A stretch of DNA of 60,945 nucleotides from an uncultured Traorella sp. Its GTDB lineage: Bacteria > Bacillota_I > Bacilli_A > Erysipelotrichales > Erysipelotrichaceae. This document shows positions 34,546-44,500 of the stretch, in pieces. The number at the start of each line of letters is the position of its first letter. Within the stretch, counting starts at the first letter, position 1. The notes beneath the pieces are model-generated. The model worked only from the letters and a program-made list of their open reading frames with translations. It ran no database searches and was not told the origin of the DNA. The position numbers and the translations under genes are program-made. The stretch covers positions 1-60,945 of the forward strand of contig CALUVS010000007.1 in NCBI GenBank assembly GCA_944324265.1, in the 5' to 3' direction.

Positions 34546-34797
34546 ATGAAAGAGATAATCAATAAAGAACTGACAAAAAAACAAACTGTACTGATCGCAA
34601 AGACCATCAAACAATTAACCAATGATTTATTTCCTGCATTTTGTGATGAAGATGTATCACAATTTGCCCTGCAGCAATCCAAAATTAAGATCTTGTGTGA
34701 TGTGTTGGCCAATGGTTTTGATTACTCAAATTTTAATTCATTTGAAAAGTGGTTTGACAATCTTATGAATCTGAAAATCACAAAAAAACTTGATTAG
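34546..34797 (+). CDS. Small hypothetical protein
   Basis: 83 residues, helical (KELTKKQTVLIAKTIKQLTN; YSNFNSFEKWFDNLMNLKIT). AGAGGTAAT precedes ATG 34546. It ends 4 nt before palindrome site 7 and belongs to the same run of small element genes. Function unknown. Confidence 0.55.
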   Translation: MKEIINKELTKKQTVLIAKTIKQLTNDLFPAFCDEDVSQFALQQSKIKILCDVLANGFDYSNFNSFEKWFDNLMNLKITKKLD

Positions 34798-34801
34798 AAA
34801 A

Positions 34802-34818
34802 ATGTCAATCGTTGACAT
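34802..34818. promoter_or_regulatory. Palindrome site 7 (one mismatch)
   Basis: ATGTCAATCGTTGACAT, between the previous stop and GGAAGGAG of the sortase gene. Confidence 0.75.
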
Positions 34819-34839
34819 TTTTGGAAGGAGAGATTATCC

Positions 34840-35547
34840 ATGAAAAGAAAATTGATCATCTTATGCCTAATGATTTTATGTTTTGCCTCGTTCTATAAGT
34901 GGGTATCAATTAAACAAAGGCAGCAAGGTGCCATTAAGATGAAAGAAGAACTCATCTCAATTCATCAGCAAGAACTTCGTAACCTAGAAGAAGTGACTGA
35001 ACAAATTGATGTGCCGGAAGAAATTAAACCATTAAATGAGATCAATAATGATTATGTTGGTTGGATTAGAATAGAGGGTACCGAGATTGATTATCCTGTA
35101 ACACAGGCTAGAAACAATGAATATTATTTATGGAATGATTTTTATGGTAACTATTCTATTTACGGAAACATATTCATGGACTATAGGAATGCCATAGATG
35201 ATCATCTAATAATCATTTATGGCCATAGTGGCTCTGAAAGATTGATGTTTACGGATCTGCTGCAGTATGAAGATCAAAGCTTCTTTCAAGAGCATCAAAC
35301 AATTGAATTCATGGAAGGAAGCTATCAAATTTGTTCTGTAAATATTGTCGATGTCAATAAAGAACAGCTCAATTATTGGGATCTGCCTAATGATTGGAGC
35401 CTGACTGATGATATCTTACAAAACTTATTCAATGAATCACTTTACCAACAGCAGACAGTTGATCCAGAAGCAAAATACATATTATTAAGCACCTGTGTAC
35501 CAAATAGATCAGATCAAAGACTTGTGGTAATTGCTGAAAAGAAATAA
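34840..35547 (+). CDS. srtB: Class B sortase
   Basis: 235 residues. An N-terminal membrane anchor (LIILCLMILCFASFYKWV) is followed by the sortase barrel: GWIRIEGTEIDYPVTQARNN, NIFMDYRNAID, the catalytic His in IIYGHSG, the catalytic Cys in LLSTCVPN and the Arg in RSDQRLVV. Class B is indicated by the long insert before TLSTC and by the DYPV region. It probably anchors element-encoded surface proteins such as the 2,596-residue adhesin to the wall or polymerises them. It has AAGGAG before ATG 34840. Confidence 0.93.
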   Translation: MKRKLIILCLMILCFASFYKWVSIKQRQQGAIKMKEELISIHQQELRNLEEVTEQIDVPEEIKPLNEINNDYVGWIRIEGTEIDYPVTQARNNEYYLWNDFYGNYSIYGNIFMDYRNAIDDHLIIIYGHSGSERLMFTDLLQYEDQSFFQEHQTIEFMEGSYQICSVNIVDVNKEQLNYWDLPNDWSLTDDILQNLFNESLYQQQTVDPEAKYILLSTCVPNRSDQRLVVIAEKK

Positions 35548-35549
35548 AA

Positions 35550-35566
35550 ATGTCAACGGTTGACAT
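35550..35566. promoter_or_regulatory. Palindrome site 8 (perfect, G centre)
   Basis: ATGTCAACGGTTGACAT, 2 nt after the sortase stop and just before AAAGGGG of the next gene. Confidence 0.85.
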
Positions 35567-35582
35567 TAGAAAGGGGAAAGCC

Positions 35583-36011
35583 ATGGAAGAATATATCTAT
35601 TATCTGAAAAGAATCGACAAAAGAAAAACAAAACGTGAAATGATGAACATGCTTAATTTTCTTTTCTTATTTAGTTCAGATGAAATTCTTGACTATATTA
35701 ATTATAGTAGCAGTGTCATTGCTATTCCTGATAAAAAAAATATTACTTCATCTATGGATAAGAAATATTTAAATGCAATGGAAAAAAAGGAGAAAAAAGC
35801 TGCAGAAGTAAAAATGGTCATCAATGGAATAAATAAATTGGACAGTCCATATAAAGATGTGCTTTTACATAAATATGTATATAAAAAAAAGGTTACTGAA
35901 ATATGCCAATTATTAAAAATATGTGAGAGAACGTACAGAAATTATTTATCTGAAGCATATATTATTTTAGCAATTAAACTTAATATGGAAGTGTTGAAAA
36001 GGGAGCGTTAA
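35583..36011 (+). CDS. Sigma-70 region 4-like regulator
   Basis: 142 residues. The C-terminal half has SPYKDVLLHKYVYKKKVTEI followed by LKICERTYRNYLSEAY, the HTH pattern of RinA/ArpU-like phage and plasmid regulators and small sigma-like factors. The N-terminal half is charged and helical. ATG 35583 follows AAAGGGGAAAG; the in-frame ATG 35550 lies in the palindrome. It may regulate the downstream surface genes; this is inferred from position. Confidence 0.6.
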   Translation: MEEYIYYLKRIDKRKTKREMMNMLNFLFLFSSDEILDYINYSSSVIAIPDKKNITSSMDKKYLNAMEKKEKKAAEVKMVINGINKLDSPYKDVLLHKYVYKKKVTEICQLLKICERTYRNYLSEAYIILAIKLNMEVLKRER

Positions 36012-36145
36012 GCCCTATAAATAAACGACTTTTTCTATTCGTTGCCATTTTGTTGCCAAAAATTTGCCGAAAATTTACCGGTTTTGTTTCCAAAAAAATG
36101 TGCTAAAATGGTAGTGTCTAGAAGTGGTTACAAGGGGGAATAAAT

Positions 36146-36523
36146 ATCAAAACGAAGCATAAATTTATTGGATTTATTCTGATTTGTTCAATATTCGTTA
36201 TTTTTGCAGTCATGAGCAATATCAATGAATTCATGAGTTTCTTCTCCATTGATACACCAAATAATGAAAGTGCTTTTACTGAAGGAATTGTTCTTACTCA
36301 AGATGAAGTTGTATTGTCTGTCGGTGATAGCTTTGATGCAGAATCGTACATAGCTTCCGCATATGATGAAAATGGAAATAATCTTATTGAGTCAATGATC
36401 ATACATGAATTTATTGATACATCTGAAGAGTCAGAATATCTTGTTTCATATATTATTCAAGATGAAGCTGGATATACAAAATACAAAAAAGAATTACATG
36501 TATTTGTTAAAGATACAGATTAG
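36146..36523 (+). CDS. Membrane-anchored Ig-like domain protein with non-ATG start
   Basis: The open frame contains a classic signal-anchor (KTKHKFIGFILICSIFVIFA) that begins upstream of the first ATG (36212). The only ribosome site, AAGGGGG at 36132-36138, is 7 nt before ATC 36146, so I start there, giving 125 residues; ATA or ATC initiation is rare. The extracellular part (VLTQDEVVLSVGDSFDAESY; SEYLVSYIIQDEAGYTKYKK) has the Ig-like DUF5011/BIG pattern also seen in the 46429 lipoprotein. An extended -10 TGCTAAAAT at 36101-36109 may give it its own promoter. Confidence 0.6.
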   Translation: MKTKHKFIGFILICSIFVIFAVMSNINEFMSFFSIDTPNNESAFTEGIVLTQDEVVLSVGDSFDAESYIASAYDENGNNLIESMIIHEFIDTSEESEYLVSYIIQDEAGYTKYKKELHVFVKDTD

Positions 36524-36530
36524 GTTGAAA

Positions 36531-36547
36531 ATGTCAACCGTTGACAT
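36531..36547. promoter_or_regulatory. Palindrome site 9 (perfect, C centre)
   Basis: ATGTCAACCGTTGACAT, 7 nt after the previous stop codon and before AGGGGGAA of the next gene. Confidence 0.85.
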
Positions 36548-36569
36548 AAATAGAATAGGGGGAACAGAT

Positions 36570-37667
36570 ATGAAAAAATTATTATCTATGGTTATGGCGT
36601 TATTGATGTGTGCATCTGTTGTGAATCCGGTTGCTGCAACTTACAGAGCTGCAGAAGATGAAGAAACAAATTGGGTGCAAGAAAACGAAACTTGGTATGT
36701 CCTTGATGAAGCTGGAAACAAGATGACAGGTTGGTACAGAGATGCCAAATTATGTTGGTATTATCTTGATTACACTACCGGAGCTATGAAGACCGGTTGG
36801 GCAGCAGATGGCAAAGATGCGAACGGAAATGTTAAATGGTATTATTTCGGTGATAACGGCATCATGAAAACAGGCTGGCAGAATATTGGAGGCAGCCGAT
36901 ACTATTTCTATGATAGCGGTGATGAAGCCGGCTTGATGGCAATCGGCACAGTAGAAATTGATGGATTGAGATATAATTTCTCAAATACGGGGGAATTGAT
37001 CGGACAGTCCAACAAAGGTGAACCGATTTATTCAGGACATATTGAACTAGATGAAATGGTATCTGAGATTTTATCAGAAATAATCAAACCTGAAATGAGC
37101 GAAGAGGAAGAAATAAAAGCAATCCACGACTGGATCTGCAACTATCTTTCTTATGGTGGCATTACAATAAGTAATGGATATCGCCATGAGTTTGATGAGG
37201 ACTTTGACGAAAGTATTCAAGTAGATATAAATCGAACTAAAGAACATATGGATTATCATCATGCATATGATGCACTAATTGACAAGCACGGAGTGTGCAA
37301 TGACTATGTTGATGTCTTTAATATTCTTGCAGATGCATTAGGATATAAGACTTCTAGTGTTAGTGGTAGATATACTGGAAATGGTCACATAGTAAGTGTC
37401 ATCTGGTGGAATAATGAATGGAAAATTATTGATGTTCAAGCAGACGATTATAAAGGTGACGGAACAATTTCATACTTTGGATTCTTAGTCTCACCAGAAG
37501 ATTATACAAATTTTGAACCAGTAAGTTATTTTGATTTTAAAAATCCAGAAAACGATTTGATTCAAAATATACGTTACTATTTTGAACAATATCAGGAATA
37601 TGGTTGGGGTAATACAGTTGAAGAAATTGCAGAATACCTATTAAATAACTTCTGTTTAAATAAATAG
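36570..37667 (+). CDS. Secreted choline-binding-like repeat + transglutaminase-like protein
   Basis: 365 residues. Signal peptide (KKLLSMVMALLMCASVV..VAA), then about four glucan/choline-binding-type repeats (WYVLDEAGNKMTGWYRDAK; WYYLDYTTGAMKTGW; KWYYFGDNGIMKTGWQ; RYYFYDSGDEAGLMAIG). The C-terminal half is a transglutaminase-like domain with catalytic triad candidates Cys in KHGVCNDYVDVF, His in GNGHIVSVIWW and Asp in KIIDVQADD. It likely binds the wall or teichoic acid and crosslinks or cleaves peptide bonds outside the cell. ATG 36570 follows AGGGGGAAC; longer upstream frames cross the palindrome. Confidence 0.82.
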   Translation: MKKLLSMVMALLMCASVVNPVAATYRAAEDEETNWVQENETWYVLDEAGNKMTGWYRDAKLCWYYLDYTTGAMKTGWAADGKDANGNVKWYYFGDNGIMKTGWQNIGGSRYYFYDSGDEAGLMAIGTVEIDGLRYNFSNTGELIGQSNKGEPIYSGHIELDEMVSEILSEIIKPEMSEEEEIKAIHDWICNYLSYGGITISNGYRHEFDEDFDESIQVDINRTKEHMDYHHAYDALIDKHGVCNDYVDVFNILADALGYKTSSVSGRYTGNGHIVSVIWWNNEWKIIDVQADDYKGDGTISYFGFLVSPEDYTNFEPVSYFDFKNPENDLIQNIRYYFEQYQEYGWGNTVEEIAEYLLNNFCLNK

Positions 37668-37727
37668 ACACTTGTTATTAGTAATTTAGTTTTCAAAAAA
37701 TTTATTAAGTGAATAATAAGACTTTAA

Positions 37728-37760
37728 GGCACCTCAAATTAAATGAGATGCCTTTAATTC
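37728..37760 (+). terminator. Terminator after the transglutaminase-like gene
   Basis: AGGCACCTCA pairs with TGAGATGCCT (one mismatch) around AATTAAA, followed by TTAATT. Confidence 0.6.
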
Positions 37761-37765
37761 TAGTA

Positions 37766-37794
37766 TTCAAAACGAATTTAATTGATGCTATAAT
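37766..37794 (+). promoter_or_regulatory. Promoter of the 32-residue peptide gene
   Basis: TTCAAA (37766-37771), 17 bp, TATAAT (37789-37794), with the extended TG at 37786. The transcript would start near 37801, directly at GGGAGG. Confidence 0.7.
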
Positions 37795-37814
37795 GCTTTT
37801 GGGAGGTATTAGTC

Positions 37815-37913
37815 ATGAATAATACTGACCTAATGTACCGTTGCAAACTCTTTATTAATGACAATCGATATCAATGTAATCATCACAATGGTGATGTTAT
37901 ATATGATAGTTAA
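37815..37913 (+). CDS. 32-residue peptide of a convergent sense/antisense RNA module
   Basis: ATG 37815 lies 8 nt after GGGAGG. The product is polar, with 2 Cys and many Asn/His (starts MNNTDLMYRCKLF, ends NGDVIYDS), unlike the hydrophobic toxins usual for such loci. The coding region contains direct repeat DRa (37840-37863), which recurs downstream as DRb (37995-38019) at the start of the antisense RNA. GTACCGTTGCA (37835-37845) also pairs with TGCAACGGTAC (37942-37952), folding the message end to end. Function unknown; a type I toxin or a regulatory peptide is possible. Confidence 0.5.
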   Translation: MNNTDLMYRCKLFINDNRYQCNHHNGDVIYDS

Positions 37914-37959
37914 GGAGTTAAAGAAGTAGTCTAACTGCTTCTGCAACGGTACAAATAAA

Positions 37960-38018
37960 AAGAGGAGTTGGTAGCTCCTCTCTTTTCATTAGGTGTTGCA
38001 AACACCTTTATTAATGAC
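37960..38018 (-). ncRNA. Short antisense RNA of the 37815 module
   Basis: A leftward RNA of about 60-70 nt is predicted between promoter 38025-38052 and the shared terminator. Its 5' end is the complement of DRb, so it can pair with DRa within the peptide-coding region as well as with the terminator stem. This is the pairing geometry of Fst/par RNA II. Confidence 0.5.
37961..37987. terminator. Shared bidirectional terminator
   Basis: AGAGGAG (37961-37967) pairs with CTCCTCT (37975-37981). An A-run lies on the left and a T-run on the right, so it can stop both the rightward mRNA and the leftward antisense RNA. Confidence 0.7.
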
Positions 38019-38024
38019 ACCATT

Positions 38025-38052
38025 ATTATACCACACTTTTTAGGTGTTACAA
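38025..38052 (-). promoter_or_regulatory. Antisense promoter 1
   Basis: On the reverse strand, TTGTAA (38052-38047), 16 bp, TATAAT (38030-38025). Near-identical to the antisense promoter at 58096-58123. Confidence 0.7.
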
Positions 38053-38067
38053 CTAAATTTTAACTTC

Positions 38068-38096
38068 GCAATCCAGTTGGATTGCTTTTCTTTTTT
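38068..38096 (+). terminator. GCAATCC-type terminator 1
   Basis: GCAATCCA (38068-38075) pairs with TGGATTGC (38078-38085), followed by a T-rich run. The same hairpin recurs at 47079 and 58139. Confidence 0.65.
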
Positions 38097-38132
38097 AAAA
38101 AAAACTATAGGCATAATAGCGAGGTGAACGGT

Positions 38133-38444
38133 ATGAATCTGAAATCAATAGATATAGAAAGGATCGATGAGATCACGAAAGATAGAAAAATGACGATCAA
38201 GATCTTGAATTATCTTGTAGAGGTCGAAGAAGCTGAAAAAGAAGCTCATTTACAACATCACAAAGAATTGATCCAAGCCGCAATGGAAAAAGGTATCAAG
38301 TTTGGGCGCCCTAGAAAAGAAAAACCTGAAAATTGGGAGACCATCAAGAATGATATCCGACAAGAAAAAATACCTGTAGAGGAAGCTATCAAACAATTAA
38401 ATGTATGCAGAGCGACCGCATATCGTTGGTTAAAAGAAGAATAA
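38133..38444 (+). CDS. Stand-alone resolvase-type HTH protein
   Basis: 103 residues. The C-terminus (KFGRPRKEKPENWETIKNDI, then VEEAIKQLNVCRATAYRWLK) matches the DNA-binding end of serine recombinases, where GRP(R/K) links to the HTH. There is no catalytic serine domain; the N-terminal half is only charged helices. It may be a regulator evolved from a resolvase. GAGGTGAACGGT precedes ATG 38133. Confidence 0.65.
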   Translation: MNLKSIDIERIDEITKDRKMTIKILNYLVEVEEAEKEAHLQHHKELIQAAMEKGIKFGRPRKEKPENWETIKNDIRQEKIPVEEAIKQLNVCRATAYRWLKEE

Positions 38445-38473
38445 CATTTATTAATTAGGAGGAAAGAAAAACC

Positions 38474-38497
38474 ATGAAAAATAAAGCACCACCATAA
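38474..38497 (+). CDS. Candidate 7-residue leader peptide ending Pro-Pro
   Basis: AGGAGG (38457-38462) precedes ATG 38474, which encodes MKNKAPP and a stop 1 nt before palindrome 10. Together with the hairpin terminator at 38523-38550 it forms a layout like leader-peptide attenuators upstream of the giant adhesin gene. No direct proof of translation. Confidence 0.4.
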   Translation: MKNKAPP

Positions 38498-38498
38498 A

Positions 38499-38515
38499 AT
38501 GTCAACGGTTGACAT
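38499..38515. promoter_or_regulatory. Palindrome site 10 (perfect, G centre)
   Basis: ATGTCAACGGTTGACAT between the 7-codon frame and the attenuator-like hairpin before the adhesin gene. Confidence 0.85.
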
Positions 38516-38522
38516 TTTTTCT

Positions 38523-38550
38523 GACGATACAAGTTATCGTCTTTTTTTAT
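38523..38550 (+). terminator. Terminator/attenuator in the adhesin leader
   Basis: GACGATA (38523-38529) pairs with TATCGTC (38535-38541) around CAAGT, followed by seven T. Only 24 bp separate it from the adhesin ATG, leaving no room for another promoter, so transcription of the adhesin must read through it. Confidence 0.75.
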
Positions 38551-38574
38551 TTTACAAAGGAAGGATAAAGAATT

Positions 38575-41500
38575 ATGAAACAGAAAAAAGACAAGATTCT
38601 GAAGATACTGATTACTGCCTTCATGATATTCACATCATGCGTCGATTCATCATTCTTCCCTCAAACTGTTCATGCAGTAGAGGAACAAACTGAAGAAGTA
38701 AATGATGTTCAAAATGCAGAAGTACCTGAAGCACCGGTCGAAAATGAAGCCAGTGACTTCTATGCACCATTCAGAATCGATGGAGAACTAGCATTCACAG
38801 TATCACAGGAAGTGAATGATGACAGACAACGTGTGTCTTTGATGGTTTCTGTCGCAACCAATGATCCAGAGATCGAGATCGTTGGTATAAGGGGACCTGA
38901 TGGGACAGAAGTAGAAGGAAATGAAATTACATACATTGCACCATGTAATGGTATCTATGAATTTGAAGCGTACTATCTAAAAGATGGTGATATGTTTAAT
39001 CAGTTGTATTATGAATTTGTTGTAGATAGCGAATTAATGACTGATGGCAATCTTCCATCAAAAGTAAACGGTTTCTATGATGGTACAGGTATGTTTGAAA
39101 ATATCGATGCAACTGCCGGATCTGGTACGATCAATTTCAAACCATTCCCATATCGAGTTACAGTAGATGGTGTTGGTGACATGTACCCAGGCTCACCACA
39201 TGGATATGTGGCCTACATCGTAGATAACGATGGAAATACTGTTATGTGCATTGAACCAAATCAATTATCCGGTACAAACTTCAATATGTATGATATTGAA
39301 AAACTGACAAATAAAGGCCAAACGATTACTGGACGTAATAATTTGCAAGTTTCTTTTGAAGTATTGGAAGAAATCTGGTTCTATGGACAAATACAATCAC
39401 AAAAATATAGCAACATCAATCTTTCACCTGATGAATGGTCATTTGTAACCCAGATCATGATCTGGGAAGCGTTAGGTTATCCTTGTAGCGGATATGATTC
39501 AAAATTCAATTCAGCTATTGCTTGGGTACAAGGTGAAATTGATAAACATGAAGGCTATCGTGCTGTAAATGAAGTCGCAGATGGTCAGTCTATTGATGGC
39601 ATCGAAGTATGGCAGAATGGTGCTTGGGAAGGTGCTGATGCTGAAGGCTGTTTAGCTGAAGTAGATGGTGTCTGCTATGTCAATGCACAAGGGGAGATCA
39701 ATGAGCAAGGTACTTATGTTCCATTTATCAAAGGTACTGTATTGAATTTCGGTGATCCTAGATATGTCTGGGGAGGAACTATTGTTACTGAAGAAGTTGA
39801 TGATCCGGATAATCCAGATCAGAAGATCACTCAGATCAAGGAAATTCAAGGTGGCTCTATCTCAATAAGAAACTCACAAGTGATCGGGGATCAATATTAT
39901 CCTGAATATGGCAGAAACTCCAACCTGATTTCCGTATCTTACAATAAGAGCGGAGATGCATGGATCTACAATTTCACCCGTACAGGAACTATTGGTGATG
40001 GAAGCACTGCACAATTTAGATTTAGCACGACTGCTGATAATATCATTGGATCATCTAATAGATATTTCAATCCAACAAATCAGGATTTTATTCAGTTCAA
40101 TATGAGCCAAGATAACTTGATCGAATTGGCATGGACATTTGCTGAAGATCCAAATATTACTACTCCACCAGAAGAACCTGAAGAACCACAAGTACCAAGA
40201 GAATTATTTGCACCTGAATTGGTCAAAAAAGATCTTGATGGAAATGCAGCAGGTGAAAACTTCCCTGTTCAAGGAGCAGAATTTGATTTCTTTGCTGGTG
40301 AAACGTATCAATTGCATTATCAAACTCAAAAGACAACAGTGACAACCACTTGCGTCTCATTACCAGAAGGCGGCGAAAGCTGTACATCAGAAACTGAGGT
40401 AGATGATTGGGAAGATCATGTGGCAACTGTTTGGAACAATGGTGATGAACTAGAATTTACTAGTCAGATCACTCCTGCTGACGGAAGAATCGATACAACT
40501 CCGATCATTCAGGAATACTATGATACTTTCGAAGCAGTCAAACAGGAAGAATTCCAAGAATGGGAAGATAAAGAAAGCAGCACAGATCGTGTCGAGATAA
40601 CATATGAAGAACGTCTTCACCCTGATTATCTTGATAAAGAAGGTGTCAGATGGGTAGGCGGTGAGTTCTATGCCATGGAACCAAATACTTCGCAAAATCA
40701 ATGCAATGACAATGCCGGTGGTGCATGCAACAGTGATTATGATGGTTATCTGAATCTTGATCCATGGGAAAAGATCCGTTTTGAAATTGGTGAAGATCCA
40801 AAAGTTACAGAAGATTCAGAAGTTATCCATTACAATGAAAGACAAAGAGGACGTTTCACAGTTCACAAGGTAGATGATGAAACAAATTATCTCAACCACA
40901 ACAATACCCATGAACCACAAGGGGACGGTTACTTCTATGGTGCTGTCTATGTAGTGACTGCTAAACAGGATGTAGTTCTACATGATGGTACGATCCCTAA
41001 TTCTTTATTTACAGGAAAACCATTAGTAGCAGGTGAAGTTGCTGATGTGCTTGTCATGCAAGAAACACCGGATGGAGCTTTGAACACTTTATCTACTGCA
41101 ACGACACAGTTATTAGAATTGGGTATCTATGAAATGCAAGAAGTGCGATTGCCGGGGGTATATGAAGCAGAGATTCCTATGTATTTTGATGATGGCGATG
41201 GCTTGTATCATGTAGATCCTGCTCATGCTGATGAAATCTTAGCAGGCTTGCAAGATAGAGATTCTGAATACTATCAATTCAATTATGAAAAGGCAACTCA
41301 GCTCTATAATGCAGGTATCATTCCTACTGATACTCCAGATGGCGGTTATTGGTTCAAGGATTATAAGAATGCCGAAGTAACAAAAAATCCGTCAACACTT
41401 TACAATTTCTATGGTGGACAGGTAGTAACAGTTGATCTGAAATATTCTGATCAAGATCATGCCTATGTAGATCATGTTCCTAATGATGCGGATTACAATA

Positions 41501-44500
41501 CAGGCGGAACTTATAAGGATACAACAAATGCCAATGGTGAAACTGAAACTCATACTGTTCCACCAATGGTCAGAAGATTTACAGGTTATGACTATACTCG
41601 TGTAGTTAATCATGGATTAGATTATGCCAACAGTGTTCAGAAAGGACACTTGCAGTTCAAGAAGATCCTGACTCAGACCGTAGATATGGACAGTGATGAA
41701 GATGGCAATATCGATGATGACAATAATATTGCTGGCAGTGATATCTACTTTGGTATCTATCTGAACTCTAAGAATGATCAGATTGCCGATACAACTGCCA
41801 AAGATGGAAAACTTCCGGATATCTATTTTGCCGGAACACGCATAGATGGCATGAAGTATGTCACAGATGCTAATAGATATTTCATCTTTTACGTCGATCC
41901 AAGCGGTGATGATGTCATCGGTGAACCAACTGATCCGGAAGATGGAAATGAGGATTATCGTTTAGCTACTGCCGATGAGATTGCAAACAATCAAGGACTT
42001 GTCATGATCAGTGCTGATGGTACTGCAACAGGTGCAGGATTCAGACCGGCAGAAGAATACTATGAAGAAGTACGTATCAATGATGATGCAGAAGGAAATT
42101 ATTATCACTATGAAAAGAGAAATACCTATGTGAATCCAACTGCTGATCGTCAAGGATTGACCGATGCGAATCTTTCTGATAAGTCCTTATACATGGTATT
42201 GAAGACAGACAGTAAAGGAAATGCCGGAACGAATCGTCCGGAAACGATCGTTTGGGCAAACTATGCCGCATTGTTCAATACAGGCAATGCCAATAGCTAT
42301 GGTGATTTTGATTATGGTTATGAATATGCCAATCCATATGATAAGTCACATGTAGAAGTATTGGCTTACTTGCAGCAAACAGGTCTTCCATTACCTTATG
42401 GTACTTATACAGTAGTGGAATTATCCGCACCTGTTGGATATGAAAGAGTTTCTTGGGAAGCTGAGATCACCAAGAACCTGACCACTTATGATATCAATGA
42501 AGATTCCACAGTTTGGGAATTGGGTATCGAAAGATCAACAACTACTGATATAGTAGATCACTTGAGTGATACAACTGAACCTAGCGGCTGGACTTCTCAA
42601 CAGGATCGTGTAGGAGGAATCGGAACTAAAGATGATGAAACATGGGTTAATAAACAATTCCATATCTTCTCTGATTATGTTTCTACTTCCAGATATGTAG
42701 GAAGCAATATCGAAGATAAGCTGAATCGTCAATACTTGCAGATCTTGAAGAAAGATAGTGAGACCGGACAATTGATCACAGAATCTTTTGCGACATTCAG
42801 GATCTTCCAATGGAACCCGAACTTGAATCTGGAAGATACCTATAAGCACATCTTATTCAATGGCATCGTCAATGGCGAAGCAGCAGTAAAAGCAGTATAT
42901 CGTTATCCAATCGGAGAAGATGAAAACTGCCGTGGTACAGGTACACTGAACAATGGTTGGTGCGAATATGGCATCGATGATACTTATCGTGATGAAAAAG
43001 GTCTTGATGGTGTCATTGGTGAATGGGTAGTGATCGATGGTATTACAAGATGGACAACAGATGCCCAAGGACAGATCACATTGGAAGAACCATTGCCTGC
43101 GGGAAGTTATTCTTTGGCAGAGATCATTGCACCTGAAGGATACAATCTGCACAAGGAAGGTATCTTATTCGATATCGTTGCCGATGATAGCCTGCATGAT
43201 CCAAATGATCAATTGATGGTGGAAGTACCAAAGAGAAATGAAGATGGAAGCTTTGTCTGTGCAGCGGATAAACCAAACTGCAATGACCCTCAATCACCGG
43301 ATTATGCTATTGATGAAAATGGCGATGTGATCTTGGATAATGTTGTGACATATCCTGTACCTAAATACCTGACAGTGGTATTTGAAGTAGAGAACATTCC
43401 GCAGAAAGGTGTCATCGGTATCGAGAAACGAGGAACGATCTTTGATGGCTTTGAAGCTTATACCGATGAAAGAACAGGCATGATCGGCTGGAAGCCTGTA
43501 TGGAAAGAAGACAGCTTGGTTCCATTCAATACAGTCTTTGAGGTATATGCCGCAGAAGATATCGTACTCAATGGAGATATCAAATATACAGCCAATGAAC
43601 TGGTCGATACGATCACTACCGATGAAGATGGTCATGGTCTATCAAAACAGCTTTATTTAGGCAAATATTATGTCATTGAAAAAGAAAGTCCGCATGGATA
43701 TCTGACCAATGGAGAACGGATGGACGTGGAATTGACCTATGATATGCAATTATCATTGATCTTCCCAGAATTCTTGCAGCTGAACAATGATCGTCAGAGA
43801 TTTGAGATCGAGATATTGAAGAGCGATGAAGATGGAAGACCATTGGGCAATGCCGTGTTCGGCATCTTTGCAGCGGAAGAACTGCCATCCTTCAATGATG
43901 ATACGATCCCAGATGAAGATGTCGATGATGAATTCACTCGTGATCCAGAGGAAGAAAACGGGGAATGGACAAAAGATGGCAAGAAGAAGGTTGCTCCTGT
44001 TCATGATCAGAAAGTGAGCGAAGATGAATTTGCATCTTGGTATGAGTATGAAGTTATCTCGCATCAAAACGGTGATACAACTATTTATGAAGGTATCAAG
44101 ATCACAGGACTCAAGAACAGTGATATCAAGGCATTGGAAGTACCAGCGGTTGTAGAGATGAATGACGGAAAAGAATTATTCGTTATTGAGATCGGTGAAA
44201 GTGCGTTTGCGAACATGGGATTATTGACCATCAGCTTACCTGAGACATTATTGAAGGTAAACGGATTGGCATTTGCGAATAATCCGGATCTGGTATGGAT
44301 AAGATTCTATGAAAGCTTCTTAGATTATGAACCTTACTATGAAACAGAAGAAGAGATCGATGTCAATGAAGGTGAAACGGTGATGCCAGATCCAAGTGAA
44401 CCAATTGACCCAGGGTTTGGAGTAGATCCAATCGATCCTCCAACGGATGGCACAGATACAGGCGAAGGTGAAACAGAAGTTCCTGAAACACCTGAAGATG

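Noticed and set aside
36405-36569. Longer N-terminus for the transglutaminase-like protein
   Set aside because: It would cover the preceding gene's end and palindrome 9 and hide the clear signal peptide at ATG 36570.
38258-38515. Reverse-strand frame starting MSTVDILWW
   Set aside because: It begins in the palindrome, which contains ATG on both strands, and runs antisense to the resolvase-HTH gene without a ribosome site. The same holds for reverse frames starting near 47131, 55811 and 59982.
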